A stretch of 64,000 bases of DNA from Pontimicrobium sp. SW4 (GTDB taxonomy: Bacteria; Bacteroidota; Bacteroidia; Flavobacteriales; Flavobacteriaceae): assembly GCF_039954625.1 (NCBI RefSeq), contig NZ_CP157199.1, forward strand, positions 3,038,001-3,102,000, written 5' to 3'. Positions 1-8,671 of the stretch are shown in pieces. Position 1 is the stretch's first letter; every line of letters begins with the position of its first letter. Position numbers and translations under genes: made by a program. The notes below the pieces were generated by a model. That model saw nothing but the letters and a program-made list of their open reading frames with translations, did no database searches and was not told the DNA's origin.

Positions 1-323
1 CGCTCACCATTATTAATGATAAATTCTTCATTTGATAAATTAACAAGAATCACGCCAATTTCACCTCTATAGTCTGCATCAATAGTACCAGGAGCATTCA
101 ATACTGTTATTCCTTTTTTAGCTGCTAAACCACTTCGTGGACGAACTTGTGCTTCAATACCAATAGGGAGTTCAATAAAAAGTCCTGTCCCTACTATGCT
201 TCGTTCTAAAGGTTTTAAAATTCTCGGTTCTGATAAATTCGCTCTTAAATCCATTCCTGCAGAAGCAATAGTTTCATAATGCGGTAAAGCGTGATTGGAT
301 TTGTTTATTATTTTAATGTTCAT
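1..323 (-). CDS. dut: dUTP diphosphatase, 3' part cut by window edge
   Basis: This trimeric dUTPase hydrolyses dUTP to dUMP and pyrophosphate, which keeps uracil out of DNA and supplies dTMP synthesis. The visible N-terminal 107 residues carry three family motifs: AGMDLRA at 22-28, RPRSGLA at 61-67, and [13 protein letters not shown] at 76-88 with the catalytic Asp of motif III. The C-terminal Gly-rich motif V lies outside the window. The ATG fits the family N-terminus. The gene lies 43 bases downstream of the flippase gene on the same strand, so the two are probably co-transcribed. Identity is secure; only completeness is unknown. Confidence 0.95.
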   Translation of the reverse strand, partial: MNIKIINKSNHALPHYETIASAGMDLRANLSEPRILKPLERSIVGTGLFIELPIGIEAQVRPRSGLAAKKGITVLNAPGTIDADYRGEIGVILVNLSNEEFIINNGE

Positions 324-366
324 TTTTTACTAATTATATTTTCAATTTCTAATAAATTAACTACCA

Positions 367-1827
367 CTATCGTTTCAATAACTGCTTTAATTCCTTTTTT
401 TCTAACAGATATACTATAGCAATAAAAACTAAAAGCATTGGTATTGTTATTACATAAATCTCTCTAAAATAGTAAAATGATACGACAGAAAATACAATAG
501 ATAAACCTAAATAGATTCCTATTTTATTAAGATTGTAAGGTATTGGGTAAAACTTTCTGCCATAGTAATACGATAATAACATCATGACACTATAAGCTAC
601 TAGAGTTGCAATTGCAGAGGCTTTATAACTATATTCTTTTATGAAAAATATGTTAATCGCTAAGGTAATGGTGGCTCCAAAAACTGAAATGTAGGCACCA
701 AATTTTGTTCTGTCAGTAATTTTATACCAAACTGATAAGTTATGATAAATACCTAAACAAAAGTTAGCTAACAGGATTATTGGAACAATCCACATGGCCT
801 CCCAGTAATCTTCGCTTCTTACTATGTGTGGTTTTAGTAAATCTGCAAAAACAACTACACTCAATAAAATTACAGAACCAAATGCTACAAATAACTCTAA
901 AATTTTTGCATAGTTTTTTTGTGGGTTTTTACTATTTGAATGACTAAAAAAGTACGGCTCTATACCAAGTCTATAGGCCGTTGCGAACAGTGTCATGAAT
1001 AAAGCAATTTTATAACATGCTGAATACATTCCAATATCTGTTTCGGCAACATCTGCTGGAAGTAATTCCTTAAGTAAAATTCTATCGAATGTTTCATTTA
1101 TTGAAAAAGCAACACCTGCTATAAGCACAGGAAACGCATAACGAAACATGGTTTTCCATAGCTGTGAATTAAACACATATTTAATTTTACTGTAAAATGG
1201 CAACATTAACAATAATGTTACAGCACTTGCAATAAGATTGGCTATGAAAATGTAACTAATTTGAAAATCTGGCTTGTATATACTTTCAAACACAGAATTG
1301 TTAGAAGCCAAGTCTTTTAAAGCTAATAAGAAGAATATATTAAGACCAAGGTTAATAACTACATTTAAAATTTTAACGATTGCATAGCGTTTAGGTTTTT
1401 CGTTGGCTCTTAACCATGCGAATGGAATAATGACCAAGGCATCTAATAGTAAAATCCAAATAACCAAATTGATATATTTTACATCAATATCAATAAAAGA
1501 GGCTATCTGATTTTGAAAAATCAATGCTAAGGCGAAAAAGCCTAAAGAAGACACAATTAGTGAAATTGCAGAAGTCCCAACAACTTGATTTTTATCTTCT
1601 TCTTTATTGAAAAACCTAAAAAAAGCTGTTTCCATACCATAAGCCAAAACAACATTAAATATTACGAAATATGAAAAGATGACTGATACTTCTCCATATT
1701 CTGCTACAGAAGTTAAGACACCTTCAGTAGTGTAAAGTGGCACCAACAAAAAGCTAAGCATCCTAGGTAGAACGGTTGCTAGACCATAAATAACTGTTTG
1801 CTTAAAAAGTTTTTGAAATGCGCTCAA
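367..1827 (-). CDS. Polysaccharide (oligosaccharide) flippase, MATE/Wzx-like
   Basis: The protein is a 486-residue polytopic membrane protein with about 14 hydrophobic segments, as in the MOP superfamily flippases that move lipid-linked glycans across the inner membrane. The start is TTG: the frame has a stop eleven codons upstream and no ATG between, and the N-terminus (LSAFQKLFKQT) looks complete for the family. A near-consensus -7 box (TACTTTTA, minus strand, 1848-1855) sits just upstream. It is not near the main polysaccharide cluster but directly upstream of dut. The substrate cannot be told from sequence. A second Wzx-type protein lies at 30355-31650. Confidence 0.85.
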   Translation of the reverse strand: MSAFQKLFKQTVIYGLATVLPRMLSFLLVPLYTTEGVLTSVAEYGEVSVIFSYFVIFNVVLAYGMETAFFRFFNKEEDKNQVVGTSAISLIVSSLGFFALALIFQNQIASFIDIDVKYINLVIWILLLDALVIIPFAWLRANEKPKRYAIVKILNVVINLGLNIFFLLALKDLASNNSVFESIYKPDFQISYIFIANLIASAVTLLLMLPFYSKIKYVFNSQLWKTMFRYAFPVLIAGVAFSINETFDRILLKELLPADVAETDIGMYSACYKIALFMTLFATAYRLGIEPYFFSHSNSKNPQKNYAKILELFVAFGSVILLSVVVFADLLKPHIVRSEDYWEAMWIVPIILLANFCLGIYHNLSVWYKITDRTKFGAYISVFGATITLAINIFFIKEYSYKASAIATLVAYSVMMLLSYYYGRKFYPIPYNLNKIGIYLGLSIVFSVVSFYYFREIYVITIPMLLVFIAIVYLLEKKELKQLLKR

Positions 1828-1880
1828 AAAGTGAATTTTATAAGCACTAAAAGTACACTATTAGTAAATGTTTTGCAACA

Positions 1881-2393
1881 TTAGTTCTTATTAGATGCTG
1901 GAGACATTGGAACGTCTATAGAATGTATTTCGGCCACATTAGTAATCTTATAATACTTAGTTTTTCCATTGACTTTATAACTAATTACACATTCATTATG
2001 TGCCAATTCAAATGGAGTTCTAATAGGCTTTTCAGGTATTTTGTTACCATATTCAGCTTTAGAGTCGCTACTCATAACAATATCTTGTTTTTTTGTAGAT
2101 GGTATTACAAAACTACCAATGTATTGCTTATTATTTTGAGGATTTTTCTTTAGTTTGGTTACTTTATCTCTAAAATAAACACTATCTAATAGAAATTCTG
2201 AATCTTTTACCTCAATATAGATGTCTAACCCAGTTGGTCCTCCTTCTATTCCTGAAACCCATTGTTTACAATATACATCGCCAAATATTACAGGCGCATT
2301 TCTTTCAAGTTTTTGTGCACTTGAACATTGAGAAAAGCTAGACATAATAACTGTTAGAATTAAGAGTTTAAATATTTGTTTTAGGGTTTTCAT
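1881..2393 (-). CDS. Predicted lipoprotein of unknown function
   Basis: I do not recognise a domain in this 170-residue protein. The N-terminus has a basic start, a hydrophobic stretch and a lipobox-like SFSQC with Cys23, so it is probably a lipoprotein. The rest is soluble and probably beta-rich, with a WVSGIEGGPTGLDIYIEV stretch near the front. The start is ATG. A near-consensus -7 box (TATCTTTA) lies about 20 bases upstream. It lies between the flippase gene and the atp operon terminator, so it probably has its own transcript. Confidence 0.75.
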   Translation of the reverse strand: MKTLKQIFKLLILTVIMSSFSQCSSAQKLERNAPVIFGDVYCKQWVSGIEGGPTGLDIYIEVKDSEFLLDSVYFRDKVTKLKKNPQNNKQYIGSFVIPSTKKQDIVMSSDSKAEYGNKIPEKPIRTPFELAHNECVISYKVNGKTKYYKITNVAEIHSIDVPMSPASNKN

Positions 2394-2440
2394 TTGCTAA
2401 GCTATTTATTATAAAGATACTAAATCAAGAGCTATGCCAT

Positions 2441-2468
2441 AAAAAAAGCCTTACTAAAAAGTAAGGCT
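2441..2468 (-). terminator. Rho-independent terminator of the atp operon
   Basis: An 8-bp perfect stem (AGCCTTAC with GTAAGGCT) and a 6-base loop are followed on the minus strand by a run of T (2446 down to 2441). It lies about 50 bases after the atpG stop, so it ends the atpB-atpG transcript and marks the operon as lacking atpD and atpC. Confidence 0.85.
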
Positions 2469-2515
2469 GGACTATTTTTATAATGTAATACTGAAACAAG
2501 TTTAGTATGACCATG

Positions 2516-3376
2516 CTAATTATTCAAGGCTTCAGCTCCACCAACAATTTCTAAAATTTCGTTAGTAATTGCCGCTTGACGTGCTTTATTGTAAGTTAAT
2601 TTTAATTGATCTCTTAACTCTGTAGCGTTATCTGTAGCTTTATGCATTGCTGTCATACGTGCGCCATGTTCGCTAGCAAAAGAATCTCTAATGCCTTTGT
2701 ACAATTGTGTTTTTAATGACTTTGGAATTAACGTTTCAACAATTTCAACTTTTGATGGTTCAAAAATATAGTCTTGATTGTTATTTGAGCTTCCTTCCAT
2801 CGGCACAATTGGTAAAAATTGCTCAGTCATTACAATTTGCGTTGCTGCATTTTTAAACTTGTTGTAAACGATTTCAATTTTATCGAACTCGCCTTCTACA
2901 AATCTTTTCATCAAGCTTTCAGCAATTTCTGCAACATTTTCAAATGTTAAATCATCATACACCTGGCTATTATTAGCAATTACAGTGCCTGTTTTTGATA
3001 ATGCATCATTCGCTTTTTTCCCAATAGCTACAAAAGAAACCTCTTGATTCGCATACGTTTCATTTGCCAAGATATTAGCTTCTTTTATAATATTTGAATT
3101 AAATGCGCCGCACAATCCTCTATTAGAAGTAATAGCTACTACAAGCACTTTATTAATTTCTCTTTGTGAAGCGTACTTACTTCCTGAGTCTGCATCTAAA
3201 GTTGCACTAAGGTTTTGTAAAAGCTCAGTTAACTTATTAGCATAAGGACGCATTGCAGTAATTGCATCTTGTGCCTTCTTTAACTTAGCAGCAGATACCA
3301 TTTTCATGGCACTAGTAATCTGCATCGTTGAAGATACCGATGAAATTCTATTACGTATTTCTTTTAAGTTTGCCAT
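2516..3376 (-). CDS. atpG: F1 ATP synthase subunit gamma
   Basis: This is the central rotor shaft of F1, coupling c-ring rotation to catalysis in the alpha3-beta3 head. Length (286 residues) is normal for the family. The N-terminal helix MANLKEIRNRISSV, the ITSAMKMVSAAK segment and the C-terminal helix ending in EILEIVGGAEAL are diagnostic. The ATG start follows the atpA stop by 37 bases. It is the last gene of the operon and is followed by a strong terminator. Confidence 0.98.
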   Translation of the reverse strand: MANLKEIRNRISSVSSTMQITSAMKMVSAAKLKKAQDAITAMRPYANKLTELLQNLSATLDADSGSKYASQREINKVLVVAITSNRGLCGAFNSNIIKEANILANETYANQEVSFVAIGKKANDALSKTGTVIANNSQVYDDLTFENVAEIAESLMKRFVEGEFDKIEIVYNKFKNAATQIVMTEQFLPIVPMEGSSNNNQDYIFEPSKVEIVETLIPKSLKTQLYKGIRDSFASEHGARMTAMHKATDNATELRDQLKLTYNKARQAAITNEILEIVGGAEALNN

Positions 3377-3413
3377 ATTCTAAATATGAGTCTCACAATT
3401 GTGAGAATAATAA

Positions 3414-4994
3414 TTATGCTTTATACTTCGCTGATAGGTCTTTACATACATTTGTTAATGTATCTGTAATCTCATCAGTTAATTTTCCAGCTTTTAAACT
3501 ATCTAAAACATCTCTGTGTTTAGCATTTAAGAATTCAATAAAATCTCTTTCAAATTCTTTTATTTTATTTACCGGAACGTCTCTTAATAAGTTTTTAGAT
3601 CCTGCGTAAATAATTGCTACTTGATCTTCTACTGTAAATGGATCGTTTTGTGCTTGTTTTAAGATTTCAACGTTACGTTTACCTTTTTCAATTACATTTA
3701 AAGTAACTGCATCTAAATCGGATCCAAACTTTGCGAATGCTTCTAATTCACGGAATTGCGCTTGATCTAATTTTAAAGTACCTGCTACCTTCTTCATTGA
3801 CTTAATCTGAGCATTACCACCAACACGAGATACAGAAATACCTACGTTAATTGCTGGACGTACACCAGAGTTAAATAAATCTCCATCTAAGAAGATTTGT
3901 CCATCTGTAATAGATATTACGTTTGTTGGAATATAAGCTGATACATCACCTGCTTGTGTTTCAATAATTGGTAAAGCTGTTAATGAGCCTCCTCCTTTTA
4001 CCATAGATTTTAAAGAATCAGGAAGATCATTCATTTCTTTAGCAATAGCATCATCATTAATTACTTTTGCAGAACGCTCTAATAAACGAGAGTGTAAGTA
4101 AAATACATCTCCAGGATACGCCTCACGCCCTGGTGGACGACGTAATAATAAAGATACCTCACGGTAAGCTACCGCTTGTTTTGATAAATCATCATAAATA
4201 ATTAAAGCTGGACGACCAGTATCTCTAAAATACTCACCAATAGCAGCACCTGCAAAAGGAGCATATACTTGCATTGGTGCAGGGTCTGATGCGTTTGCTG
4301 CAACAATAGTCGTGTAAGCTAAAGCACCTTTTTCTTCTAATGTTTTAGCAATTAAAGCTACTGTTGAAGCTTTTTGCCCAATAGCAACATATATACAATA
4401 TACAGGCTCACCTGCATCGTAAAATTCTTTTTGATTCAAGATGGTGTCTATACAAACAGCTGTTTTACCTGTTTGTCTATCACCAATAACTAGCTCACGT
4501 TGTCCACGCCCTACAGGAATCATCGCATCAATTGCTTTAACTCCAGTTTGTAAAGGTTCAGTAACAGGCTCACGATAAATAACTCCAGGAGCTTTACGCT
4601 CTAAAGGCATTTGGTAAGTTTCTCCAGATATAGGTCCTTTACCATCGATTGGTGTTCCTAAGGTGTCAACAACACGACCAACAATACCTTCACCTACATT
4701 AATAGATGCGATACGACCAGTACGTTTTACTGTAGAACCTTCAGCAACTACTTTAGAGTGTCCTAATAATACAATACCTACATTATCTTCTTCAAGGTTA
4801 AGTACAATTCCTTCAAGACCTCCATCAAATTCTACTAACTCACCATATTGAGCGTTAGAAAGTCCATAAGCACGTACAATACCATCACCTACAGTTAATA
4901 CGGTTCCTACTTCATCTAATGATGCTGTAGCTTCGAATCCTGCTAATTGTTGTTTTAAGATTGCTGATACTTCAGCTGGTTTTACTTCTGCCAT
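3414..4994 (-). CDS. atpA: F1 ATP synthase subunit alpha
   Basis: Alpha is the non-catalytic nucleotide-binding subunit of the F1 head, present in three copies. The 526-residue protein has the beta-barrel N-domain, the Walker A motif GDRQTGKT at 171-178 and the helical C-domain. The ATG start lies 59 bases after the atpH stop; that spacer holds an inverted repeat described separately. No beta subunit gene follows: atpG is the next and last gene. Identity is certain. Confidence 0.99.
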   Translation of the reverse strand: MAEVKPAEVSAILKQQLAGFEATASLDEVGTVLTVGDGIVRAYGLSNAQYGELVEFDGGLEGIVLNLEEDNVGIVLLGHSKVVAEGSTVKRTGRIASINVGEGIVGRVVDTLGTPIDGKGPISGETYQMPLERKAPGVIYREPVTEPLQTGVKAIDAMIPVGRGQRELVIGDRQTGKTAVCIDTILNQKEFYDAGEPVYCIYVAIGQKASTVALIAKTLEEKGALAYTTIVAANASDPAPMQVYAPFAGAAIGEYFRDTGRPALIIYDDLSKQAVAYREVSLLLRRPPGREAYPGDVFYLHSRLLERSAKVINDDAIAKEMNDLPDSLKSMVKGGGSLTALPIIETQAGDVSAYIPTNVISITDGQIFLDGDLFNSGVRPAINVGISVSRVGGNAQIKSMKKVAGTLKLDQAQFRELEAFAKFGSDLDAVTLNVIEKGKRNVEILKQAQNDPFTVEDQVAIIYAGSKNLLRDVPVNKIKEFERDFIEFLNAKHRDVLDSLKAGKLTDEITDTLTNVCKDLSAKYKA

Positions 4995-5012
4995 CTTTAT
5001 TTAGATATTAGA

Positions 5013-5048
5013 CGTTAGGTGTTAGATGCTAAACATCCTACTCTAACG
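5013..5048 (-). repeat. Inverted repeat in the atpH-atpA spacer
   Basis: The spacer contains an outer 6-bp inverted repeat (CGTTAG with CTAACG) around an inner one (GATG with CATC, 5-base loop). It also has short direct copies of GTTAG. In the mRNA this can fold into an interrupted hairpin just before the atpA start. There is no T run on the minus strand after it, so it does not look like a terminator. It may be a degenerate intergenic repeat or an mRNA-stability element. Confidence 0.5.
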
Positions 5049-5053
5049 TATTT

Positions 5054-5590
5054 TTAATTTAATGTAAATTCTCTTTTTAACTTATTTAATTTGTTAGATA
5101 TACTTGCATTATACTGCTTGTCTCCAACACGTAATATGAAACCACCTAAAATGCTTTCATCTACTATATTTTCTAGCTCTACAGCTTTACTTGTAAGCTC
5201 TTTTACTTTTGCCAATACTTTAATTTCTAAATCGTTCGTCATTGGAATGGCTGTCGTTACCTGTGCAATTTCTTTTCCATTTAACTCATCAAACAATTCA
5301 CTGTATTTTGATGCAATACTGCCTAAAATGTCTATTCGCTTATTAGACACTAACACATTGAACAATCCTGAACTAATACTATTTATACTTGGGAAAATTT
5401 GAATCAAGGCAGCTTTCTTTATATCTGATTTTACAACTGCGCTTTCAAGTACTTGACTTAATTCATCGTTTTCGGCAATAGTAGTAGCTATTAACTTCAT
5501 GTCATTATTTACAGCATCTGCTGAGTTTTGATCACTTGCTAAGCTAAGTACTGCTTTTGCGTAACGTATTGCTGCTCTTGTCCCTGCCAT
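5054..5590 (-). CDS. atpH: F1 ATP synthase subunit delta
   Basis: Delta (OSCP in mitochondria) links the top of the alpha3-beta3 head to the peripheral stalk formed by subunit b. The 178-residue length and the opening AAIRYAKAVLSLA are typical, as is the C-terminal segment with ESILGGFILRVGDKQYNASI. The ATG start lies only 6 bases after the atpF stop, as expected for a translationally linked stator pair. Confidence 0.97.
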   Translation of the reverse strand: MAGTRAAIRYAKAVLSLASDQNSADAVNNDMKLIATTIAENDELSQVLESAVVKSDIKKAALIQIFPSINSISSGLFNVLVSNKRIDILGSIASKYSELFDELNGKEIAQVTTAIPMTNDLEIKVLAKVKELTSKAVELENIVDESILGGFILRVGDKQYNASISNKLNKLKREFTLN

Positions 5591-5596
5591 TTAACT

Positions 5597-6097
5597 CTAG
5601 TTTAAAGTTGCTTCACTTAACATAGATTCAACCAATTTCACTTGCTTGTCTTTGTTAGATAATTCTTCACGAACTACTTTCTCAGCTATTTCAATAGATA
5701 GGTTAGCTACTTGCGATTTTAATTCGGCAATAGCTGCTTTCTTTTCTGTTTGAATAGATGCTTGAGCTTGTGCAATTAGTTTTCCTGCTTCTTCTCTTGC
5801 TTCATTTTTAGCATCGTCAATCATTTTGTTTTTGATTTCACGAGCTTCTTTAAGCATTTCTTCTCTTTCTGCTCTAGCTTCTTTTAATAACTTTTGGTTA
5901 TCTGCTTGAAGGTTTTGCATTTCTAACTTTGCTTTTTCAGCAGAGTCTAGTGCATTTTTAATTCCTTCTTCTCTATCATTTACAGCGTTAAGAATTGGTT
6001 TCCAAGCAAATTTTCTTAATAAGAATAGTAATGCTAAGAATAATACTGTTTGCCAAAAAAACAGTCCAATCGAAAATTCTCCTAATAACTTTTCCAT
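5597..6097 (-). CDS. atpF: F0 ATP synthase subunit b
   Basis: Subunit b forms the peripheral stalk. The 166-residue protein has one N-terminal membrane segment (about residues 8-28) followed by a long charged helix rich in Ala, Glu and Lys, with NDREEGIKNALDSAEKAK at its start. Only one b-type gene is present, so the stalk is probably a b2 homodimer. It lies 85 bases after atpE and just before atpH. Confidence 0.97.
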   Translation of the reverse strand: MEKLLGEFSIGLFFWQTVLFLALLFLLRKFAWKPILNAVNDREEGIKNALDSAEKAKLEMQNLQADNQKLLKEARAEREEMLKEAREIKNKMIDDAKNEAREEAGKLIAQAQASIQTEKKAAIAELKSQVANLSIEIAEKVVREELSNKDKQVKLVESMLSEATLN

Positions 6098-6182
6098 ATT
6101 CTATTTATAGTGTTATACTTTTTAATTTTTAAAAATAAAGTAACCTTGCAACCAACCGTTACAAGGTTACTTTGTAAGATCT

Positions 6183-6377
6183 CTAGCTTACTGCAAATAA
6201 AGCAGCAAAACCAATACCTTCAATTAACGCAGCTGCAATAAGCATAGCTGTTTGGATCTTTCCGTATGATTCTGGTTGACGAGCGATCGCTTCCATAGCT
6301 GAACCACCAATTTTACCAATACCAATACCAACTCCGATTACAACTAAACCTGCACCTACCATTACTGGGATTTCCAT
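6183..6377 (-). CDS. atpE: F0 ATP synthase subunit c (rotor ring)
   Basis: This 64-residue proteolipid is a two-helix hairpin that forms the rotor ring. The polar loop RQP is at 33-35 and the ion-carrying carboxylate is Glu53 in ALIEGIGF. The helix 1 position that is Gln in sodium-binding c subunits is Ile here, and the residue after Glu53 is Gly rather than Ser. This points to proton rather than sodium coupling (inference from known Na+-binding c rings). The ATG is 42 bases after the atpB stop. Confidence 0.97.
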   Translation of the reverse strand: MEIPVMVGAGLVVIGVGIGIGKIGGSAMEAIARQPESYGKIQTAMLIAAALIEGIGFAALFAVS

Positions 6378-6419
6378 AATAAATATATTTAAAAATTAAA
6401 CATTCAATTTAAACTCAAA

Positions 6420-7526
6420 TTAATGAGAGTGCGCTTCTTCGTGGTGTTCGTGCTCTTCTGCAGCAAAACCAAAATAAAGTGCTGATAACATTGTAAAAAT
6501 GTATGCCTGTAACAATGCCACCAATAATTCAATTAAAGAGATAGCAAAAGCTAGTCCAAATGATAATGGACTACCCAACCAGCTCTTAAATAAAAACATT
6601 AAACCAATTAAACTCATCATCACTATGTGTCCAGCCTTTATATTGGCATATAAACGAATTAATAATGAGAAGGGTTTAATAAAAATTCCTAGAACTTCAA
6701 TAGGGATTAATATTATATATAAAGGAACTTTAGCATACCAAGGCATAGTATCTCCTAATGGGTCAAAAATATGCTTCCAATAGTCTTTTGTTCCTGTAAA
6801 ATTTGTGATTAAAAATGTGATTAATGCTAAAGCTACTGTTACCGAAATACTGTTAGTAACATTTACACCTAATGGTGTTAAACCTAACATATTGATAAAC
6901 CACACAAAGAAAAACACCGTTAGCAAGTATGGCATATACTTTTTGTATTTCTTTTCTCCAATATTTGGAATGGCTATATCATCTCTTATATAAAGTATGA
7001 TTGGCTCCAATATACGAGTAGTCCCTTTTGCGATACCATTATTTTTCGCATATGACTTTGCTAATCCTTTAAACATGAAGAACATCAACAAACCTACTAA
7101 AAAAATGACTACAACATTTTTAGTCATAGAAAAATCTAAAGGCTTAACGTTTGTTGGATAATGTTCGGCATCGTAATTAATAGTCCCTTCGGCATCTGTT
7201 TTGTATATCTTGTTATGATATACTTTATAAAAATTACCATCTACCTCAGCAACTGTTTTTCCATGATGAAATTTTGATGAAGAAAACACCTTTAAACCAT
7301 TATCCCATAAAATTACTGGAAGTGGAAATCCCCAATAAACTTTTTCGCCAGCATCATTTGTATACGATGTTAAGCTAAAGTCATAAGAGTCTTCTAAGTG
7401 GTGTTGGATATATTCTTTGATTTCAGTCTTTAAATCACCCTTTTGAGTGTCTTCACTTGCATAAGAAACAAATGAGATTAACAGAAATACTAAGGTTAGT
7501 GCTTTAATAGTTATTTTTCTTTGCAT
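6420..7526 (-). CDS. atpB: F0 ATP synthase subunit a, extended form
   Basis: Subunit a forms the half-channels that pass ions to the c-ring. At 368 residues it is about 100 longer than the E. coli protein. The extra part is N-terminal: a signal-peptide-like segment (residues 1-23), then a soluble region to about 135 that would lie in the periplasm. The essential Arg is Arg291 in the RLYANIKAGH segment. The extreme C-terminus is His/Glu rich (EHEHHEEAHSH). A perfect -7 box 35 bases upstream suggests a dedicated promoter for the structural atp genes. Confidence 0.97.
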   Translation of the reverse strand: MQRKITIKALTLVFLLISFVSYASEDTQKGDLKTEIKEYIQHHLEDSYDFSLTSYTNDAGEKVYWGFPLPVILWDNGLKVFSSSKFHHGKTVAEVDGNFYKVYHNKIYKTDAEGTINYDAEHYPTNVKPLDFSMTKNVVVIFLVGLLMFFMFKGLAKSYAKNNGIAKGTTRILEPIILYIRDDIAIPNIGEKKYKKYMPYLLTVFFFVWFINMLGLTPLGVNVTNSISVTVALALITFLITNFTGTKDYWKHIFDPLGDTMPWYAKVPLYIILIPIEVLGIFIKPFSLLIRLYANIKAGHIVMMSLIGLMFLFKSWLGSPLSFGLAFAISLIELLVALLQAYIFTMLSALYFGFAAEEHEHHEEAHSH

Positions 7527-7560
7527 ATCACTCTAAATAATAGTGGCTTAAAAATCGCTG

Positions 7561-7568
7561 CAAAGGTA
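7561..7568 (-). promoter_or_regulatory. Predicted -7 box of the atpB promoter
   Basis: The minus strand reads TACCTTTG, a perfect match to the Bacteroidota TAnnTTTG element, 34 bases before the atpB ATG. No clear -33 TTG partner is seen. It would allow atpB-atpG to be transcribed apart from sprE, the bactofilin gene and atpZ. Confidence 0.6.
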
Positions 7569-7640
7569 TGTTTTTATATGAAAAAGAAAAACTATTTTAT
7601 ATTTTATTTTGGCTTAAAACAGGACATGAAAATTACTGCA

Positions 7641-8030
7641 CTAAAAATCCATTTTATTCAACCATTTTACAAGGCTAGAAGTCTCTAAAATCAAACAGAT
7701 AGCATATGGGGTAAAAAAAGCAGCAAACTCTAAACTCGAAATATCATTATCTGCTTTGTATAAAGGATAAAAAACCATAAAAAAGACTGCGAATTTCACA
7801 AAACTTCCCGCTAAAAAAAGAAACCCAATTTGGCTTTTAAAGCGCTCGCGATATTTGTAAAGAATCCCAAATATGGTTACTGCTAAAGCTAAATTAATTA
7901 TATAAGAAAGTACAATTTTGTTTTCAAATAGTGGTTTATCCATCAAGCTTAGAACAGCTATATGAAGCCCAAAAACTATGATTAAAACAATAATTAATTT
8001 GATGGAAAATCTGGTAAACGTATTATTCAT
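7641..8030 (-). CDS. DUF6168-like membrane protein in AtpI position
   Basis: This 129-residue protein has four hydrophobic segments with a short loop containing KYRERFKSQ between the second and third. It resembles the small DUF6168 membrane proteins of flavobacteria; I assign the family from memory with moderate certainty. It overlaps atpZ by 4 bases (ATGA) and precedes atpB, the place where AtpI occurs in other phyla. A role in c-ring assembly like that of AtpI is a guess from position. Confidence 0.75.
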   Translation of the reverse strand: MNNTFTRFSIKLIIVLIIVFGLHIAVLSLMDKPLFENKIVLSYIINLALAVTIFGILYKYRERFKSQIGFLFLAGSFVKFAVFFMVFYPLYKADNDISSLEFAAFFTPYAICLILETSSLVKWLNKMDF

Positions 8031-8263
8031 TTAGAATTAATTCGGTTAAGTTGTTTCACGACAGCATACAAAGATACAGCAACACCTAATAAGGTGCCAA
8101 AAATAACAAATAATTTATCGCCATTATTGTATTCGGAATCTAGCCATTTACCTAAAAATACAAATAGATAAATAATTATTCCCATTTGTAAACCAACTCC
8201 AGTAAGAACTAGTGCATTTTTAAGCTGACCTTTCGGTTTCTGACCCTGGTTTTTGTTGCTCAC
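8027..8263 (-). CDS. atpZ: AtpZ/AtpI family ATP synthase accessory protein
   Basis: This 78-residue protein has two membrane segments and the family pattern of a first helix with GVGLQMGIIIYLFVFLGKWLD and a second with FGTLLGVAVSLYAVVKQL. AtpZ/AtpI proteins help assemble the c-ring or carry Mg2+/Ca2+ beside the synthase. The start is GTG, inside the bactofilin gene, giving an unusually long 44-base overlap. The polar N-terminus before the first helix has the usual length, so a later start is less likely. Confidence 0.88.
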   Translation of the reverse strand: MSNKNQGQKPKGQLKNALVLTGVGLQMGIIIYLFVFLGKWLDSEYNNGDKLFVIFGTLLGVAVSLYAVVKQLNRINSK

Positions 8264-8645
8264 CTTTGTTAAGTTCTTTTACCGCGCCTTTCATGCTGCA
8301 AACAGCATTAAATGTAGCTCCTGGTTCTACTGCAAGTTTGCCAATTTCAACTTCACCTTCAATAAATGCTGAAGATTTTAAAGACAAAACACCTGATATT
8401 TTCATTTTTCCTGAAAAACGTCCTTCAAAATCGGCATTAGTACCTTCTAATGTACCATTAATAATTCCTGATTTACCAACTACTATTTTTCCTGGGGTTT
8501 TTATAGTACCTTGAATTGTTCCATCAATTCTAAAGCCTCCTTCACTCACAATATCACCAACAATTGTGGTTCCTTGGGCTATCCTATTTTGTTGTGTTGA
8601 AGATTCGACTGCATCTCCTCTTCCTCTTTTACCATCTGAAAACAT
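8220..8645 (-). CDS. Bactofilin (polymer-forming cytoskeletal protein)
   Basis: Bactofilins form non-nucleotide filaments of stacked beta-helices that organise cell shape and envelope enzymes. The 141-residue protein has a short polar N-tail, a central beta-helix (about 23-125) with repeating G-I-V-x-G-x-I turns, such as GDIVSEGGFRIDGTIQGTI, and a polar C-tail. Its 3' end overlaps atpZ by 44 bases. It lies 26 bases after sprE, which suggests co-transcription with the gliding/secretion lipoprotein gene. Confidence 0.92.
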   Translation of the reverse strand: MFSDGKRGRGDAVESSTQQNRIAQGTTIVGDIVSEGGFRIDGTIQGTIKTPGKIVVGKSGIINGTLEGTNADFEGRFSGKMKISGVLSLKSSAFIEGEVEIGKLAVEPGATFNAVCSMKGAVKELNKGEQQKPGSETERSA

Positions 8646-8671
8646 ATTTTTTGCTATTAATTGTTTCTATA

